This document shows positions 60,835 to 64,000 of a stretch of 64,000 nucleotides of DNA, piece after piece. The translations under genes and the position numbers were made by a program. Below the pieces are notes generated by a model. The model saw nothing but the letters and a program-made list of their open reading frames with translations, made no database searches and was not told the origin of the DNA. The DNA lies in the NCBI GenBank assembly GCA_002733605.1, contig NVWK01000005.1, forward strand, positions 1 to 64,000, read 5' to 3'. Origin of the DNA: Robiginitomaculum sp. GTDB taxonomy: Bacteria > Pseudomonadota > Alphaproteobacteria > Caulobacterales > Maricaulaceae. Every line of letters starts with the position of its first letter. Position 1 is the first letter of the stretch.

Positions 60835-61305
60835 TTATTTTGGTTTTTTACTGTGGTTTTTGTGGTTTTTATGGTGGCTTATCCCAGCCAGAATATGCCC
60901 TGTCAGGATTGCAGGCAGGATCAGTCCAATCCCGAGATGAACCCATTTGACCACATCGCGAGCCAGTTCATTTGCTAAATAATACAGGCAATAGGCTGTG
61001 AAAATTTGCAGGCAGAGACCCGTGATCAAAGACAGACCCCAAAACCGCAATCGTTTGGTTCGCCAGCCCATAGGCACATGGGTCGCGACCAGACCGCCAA
61101 ACCAGATCATCATCAAAAAGGCCGCCGCCCCGTGCAGTGTAAGTGCCGTGTTTTGAAAGGGGTGTTTTTCCACACCAAATTCGCCCTCGATTTGGAAAAA
61201 TGTATCCAGAAGGAAAAACCCAAATCCGGTAAACCAACTTGTAGCCAAAGTTACAAACAGTATCAGTCGGGTATTCAGCGGTATTTTCATCCCTATGCGT
61301 TTCAC
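60835..61305 (-). CDS. Small four-TM membrane protein with paired TM histidines (DUF4405/cytochrome b-like)
   Basis: TLHGAAAFLMMIWFGGLVATHVPMGW and KWVHLGIGLILPAILTGHILAG; last gene of the FMN_bind/ApbE operon. Confidence 0.65.
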   Translation of the reverse strand: MKRIGMKIPLNTRLILFVTLATSWFTGFGFFLLDTFFQIEGEFGVEKHPFQNTALTLHGAAAFLMMIWFGGLVATHVPMGWRTKRLRFWGLSLITGLCLQIFTAYCLYYLANELARDVVKWVHLGIGLILPAILTGHILAGISHHKNHKNHSKKPK

Positions 61306-61308
61306 GGA

Positions 61309-62223
61309 CTATATTGCCTCTATACGGCCATTTATGTCGACGATTGCCCCACATACATTAAACCGTTCCAGAAGATCGGTGCGTTCGGGCGCGAGATACA
61401 TGGTTTTAGTGAGCGCATCCGCGATCATGCAACGATCTGCAAAGATGGAGATGCTTTTTTGGGTGTGCCATCCCAGCCAGTTCTTTATGTGGGCCCTGTT
61501 TGTGTGGGCCCGTGTGTGACTAATGGGATCGAGAATACGGCTTGAAGGCGAGCCATGACCGGGGATGCTTGTGGCAAGGGCCGTGTTTTGCATTGTATAA
61601 TCGACAAATCGTGTGCGTTTCCAACGGGCGGGGGTGCGTAGAACAATGTCTTTGTCTTGCCAATCCAGCATTCTGATATCCCCTCCTGCATTTACGATGA
61701 TCTGCGTAAACGGTATCGGCATTTGCAGCAAGCCCTCAAATGCGGCGTCCACCGCATAGCCTTTGGCAATGCCGCCCAAATCTATCATGATATTTGCGTC
61801 AAAGCGAATAGAACGGGCTTGTAGTTTAATCGCCGTCCAATCTGCGCTCACATATGAACGCCCGGCCGCATACGCGTGGCGGGGGAGATACCCTTTCTGA
61901 ACAAGAGCATGGGCCACCGAAATGTCGTATATACCCCCGGACGCCGCACTTATATCAAGGGCCGTTTTGATCACATCATGTGTGGACGGAGAAATCGGGA
62001 CGGCGTGCTGAAATGCATCTCTATTGATCCCAGACAACTCACTCTCGGGGTCATGGAAACTCATTAAATCCTGAACGGATTGTATGCGTGAAAAGGCCGT
62101 TTCACTGGCAGCAATAAGCACATCCCTGTTCACATTTTCGGCCACATCTACTGCTAGATGTATGTCTACATATGTTCCAAGCAAGGGCTTACAGCGATCA
62201 ACTTGAACCCATTTCGTGCACAT
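61309..62223 (-). CDS. apbE: FAD:protein FMN transferase (ApbE), no evident signal peptide
   Basis: LMSFHDPESELSGIN; IDLGGIAKGYAVD; NAGGDIRMLD; start coupled to the FMN_bind stop (TAATG). Confidence 0.9.
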   Translation of the reverse strand: MCTKWVQVDRCKPLLGTYVDIHLAVDVAENVNRDVLIAASETAFSRIQSVQDLMSFHDPESELSGINRDAFQHAVPISPSTHDVIKTALDISAASGGIYDISVAHALVQKGYLPRHAYAAGRSYVSADWTAIKLQARSIRFDANIMIDLGGIAKGYAVDAAFEGLLQMPIPFTQIIVNAGGDIRMLDWQDKDIVLRTPARWKRTRFVDYTMQNTALATSIPGHGSPSSRILDPISHTRAHTNRAHIKNWLGWHTQKSISIFADRCMIADALTKTMYLAPERTDLLERFNVCGAIVDINGRIEAI

Positions 62224-62792
62224 TATTCTGAACGGAGAACCTGATCCCACGTATGGGTCAGACGATTGACACCGTCGGTGATATGACGACAAGACAGGGT
62301 CGCACCGGAGATGTTTTTGATCTGTTTATCCAGCTTCAAAACCTTTGAAGAATCCCGACCATGAAATTGCGCCATCCATTTTGGATTGATAATCTGGTGG
62401 CCATAAGATTCGCGGTATTCGAGAACTTCGATCCCTTTTATCTGGCCCTTTTCGTCAATGCCTACGGCAATATCTATGTTTTCATGTTTGCCTATAATCT
62501 GGTCTAGGACAAACCATTGTCCAGCCTGCGTCTTCCAAGCATTCATCTTGGCATTGCGCACGCGGGTTTTTGACGCTTTTTTAATGGACTTCATCTGGGC
62601 GGGCGAAAGTTCAACCGGATGGGGCTGGAAGATTAAATCTCCCCAGATAAGTTTACGGGCTTCATCCGCATCCAGATAGTGTTTTGCCCATACGGTTTTG
62701 GGCATGAAAAACAAACCTGCGAGTGTCATAGAGACGCCACCTTTTAAAAGGTGGCGTCTGCTGAATTTGGCTTTGTTTTGTTTAAAGCTCAT
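62223..62792 (-). CDS. FMN-binding domain protein with Tat signal
   Basis: SRRHLLKGGVSMTLAGLFF; flavinylation motif ISGATLSCRHITDGVNRL. Confidence 0.88.
   Translation of the reverse strand: MSFKQNKAKFSRRHLLKGGVSMTLAGLFFMPKTVWAKHYLDADEARKLIWGDLIFQPHPVELSPAQMKSIKKASKTRVRNAKMNAWKTQAGQWFVLDQIIGKHENIDIAVGIDEKGQIKGIEVLEYRESYGHQIINPKWMAQFHGRDSSKVLKLDKQIKNISGATLSCRHITDGVNRLTHTWDQVLRSE
62732..62759. repeat. 28-bp perfect palindrome AGACGCCACCTTTTAAAAGGTGGCGTCT
   Basis: Exact self-complementarity checked by hand; lies inside the Tat-signal codons. Confidence 0.95.
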
Positions 62793-62797
62793 AATAG

Positions 62798-63766
62798 CTA
62801 GAACTCATATCCTAATGTCCAACCGATGTGCACCTTCTCGTGCTCATCAAAGTTTTTTCCGTTTTGTTTAAACGCAAATTCTGAACCACCACCACTAAAC
62901 TGGAAGAGTATGCCTGCGGTTGCCCACCAGTTTTCCCGAGCGTAATGAACCGTTGGTCCAAAATAATTACCGTTTTGATGTTGGGTACCGATTTGGAACT
63001 TCTTTAAATCGAAATGCGAAGGTTTCAGACTAGGCTCTTCATATACGCCATTGACTTCCGGGCTTAGATAATCGGACTGGTGGCGAAATTCCAGACCAAC
63101 AAACCATTTCGGGGCCACACGGTACGAAACGCCTGCGGAAATATCCAAAGAAATTTCTTCCTCAAGAACAAAATCAACGCCGTCATCAGAATGACGACGT
63201 TCAAATTCTATCTTGGGATTAAAGGCAAACACCAATGTGTCATCCATGAAGTTTTTTTGCAATAATGCCATCAGCTCAACCGAGTTTTGTTTAATGTCGG
63301 CACCGTCCAACCGGTATTTATCACGATGATCCCAAGCCGCCACGAAGGACAGGCCAATCGCATCTTTGTACGGGCTTAGCACATTGTATTTGAGGGCCAA
63401 TTCATAGCCACCGATACTGGTATTGTTGTAAGATCCAGTTCCGTCCTGGGTTTCGAACATAGGGTTTAGATCAGGATTTGTGATCGAGTAATTATGATTG
63501 AAAATGATAAGTTCCGCACCAATGGTCAGGCGATCTGTCACACCATATTCGATTTGCGGGCGAATGTCATGAAAAGCGTAACTCCCATTCCCCTTACCTT
63601 TGCCAAGCCTGGAGATTGAACTGAGTTTAAGCTCGGTACTGCCCTTCGGGCGCGTATCTGTGCCTTTTGCGTAGACCCAAAGGTTTTCCTCTGCAGATGC
63701 TGTGCTTGCTGCGGTCGCTGAAAGAGCGAGGAGTGAAGCCCCGATCATTACGTGTTTCATTATCAT
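62798..63766 (-). CDS. Outer-membrane beta-barrel-like protein (DUF6662-like)
   Basis: Signal peptide; alternating beta-strand pattern; C-terminal aromatic (GWTLGYEF); SD AAAGGA before ATG at 63766. Confidence 0.7.
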   Translation of the reverse strand: MIMKHVMIGASLLALSATAASTASAEENLWVYAKGTDTRPKGSTELKLSSISRLGKGKGNGSYAFHDIRPQIEYGVTDRLTIGAELIIFNHNYSITNPDLNPMFETQDGTGSYNNTSIGGYELALKYNVLSPYKDAIGLSFVAAWDHRDKYRLDGADIKQNSVELMALLQKNFMDDTLVFAFNPKIEFERRHSDDGVDFVLEEEISLDISAGVSYRVAPKWFVGLEFRHQSDYLSPEVNGVYEEPSLKPSHFDLKKFQIGTQHQNGNYFGPTVHYARENWWATAGILFQFSGGGSEFAFKQNGKNFDEHEKVHIGWTLGYEF

Positions 63767-63813
63767 GGTTTGATCCTTTGTGATCATAAGAATTATTCGG
63801 AGAGTCGCATATA

Positions 63814-63842
63814 TTGCACTTGCAAGTTACTTGCAAGTGCAA
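63814..63842. promoter_or_regulatory. Perfect 13-bp inverted repeat TTGCACTTGCAAG-TTA-CTTGCAAGTGCAA, candidate operator
   Basis: Direct inspection; contains two palindromic ACTTGCAAGT units separated by one T; overlaps a reverse-strand TTGCAA-N17-TATATG promoter-like element. Confidence 0.75.
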
Positions 63843-63904
63843 TAATGAGATGACGACTATTTTTCATGTCAGGGCGTGTCCCTTTAGCCACAAAGACCAA
63901 TCTC

Positions 63905-64000
63905 ATGCATAGATTTGCACGCTGGGTAAAAAATACTGCCGGGCAAAACAACCCGTTTTCAAGCCTGCACATTGCAGGTCTATGCTTTGCTGTACTCATT
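63905..64000 (+). CDS. Possible N-terminus of a divergent gene, runs off right edge
   Basis: ATG at 63905: MHRFARWVKNTAGQNNPFSSLHIAGLCFAVLI, open to the window end; weak SD. Confidence 0.35.
   Translation, partial: MHRFARWVKNTAGQNNPFSSLHIAGLCFAVLI

Overview
The window reads as a chromosomal segment of an alphaproteobacterium, probably Hyphomonadales/Maricaulales-like. That placement is inferred from the TIGR02302, MJ0042 zinc-ribbon, UrcA and rnd-lpt-rpoN-hpf-ptsN gene contexts. The left edge (1-765) is the end of an integrated element: a tyrosine integrase running off the window, 16-bp direct repeats, and a displaced 3' fragment of tRNA-Arg(CCG). The rest is mostly housekeeping: argH, ftsEX, tyrosine biosynthesis, gloB, LPS glycosyltransferases, thrS, yidD, kdsD/pgm/glmM/glmS/galU, ispG, dsbB/coq7, ppx/ppk, ptsN/hpf/rpoN, lptB/lptA/lptC and rnd. 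The right edge carries an FMN_bind/ApbE/membrane-protein operon. No CRISPR array, rRNA or complete tRNA was seen. The points most worth a second look are: (1) a seven-copy 15-bp tandem array in a 5' leader, in which each repeat is exactly ATG-GGT-CCA-GAA-TAA, i.e. consecutive start-stop mini-ORFs; (2) a translationally coupled Hsp70-like ATPase and membrane protein with a possible GrpE-like tail; (3) an LptC protein with an extra LptA/OstA domain beside a separate LptA; (4) a flavinylation operon pairing a signal-less ApbE with a Tat-exported FMN_bind protein under a strong palindromic operator; (5) a multi-hairpin intergenic element at 8164-8240; (6) a GT2 glycosyltransferase with no canonical in-frame start codon. 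All assignments were made by reading the sequence; no database search was run.
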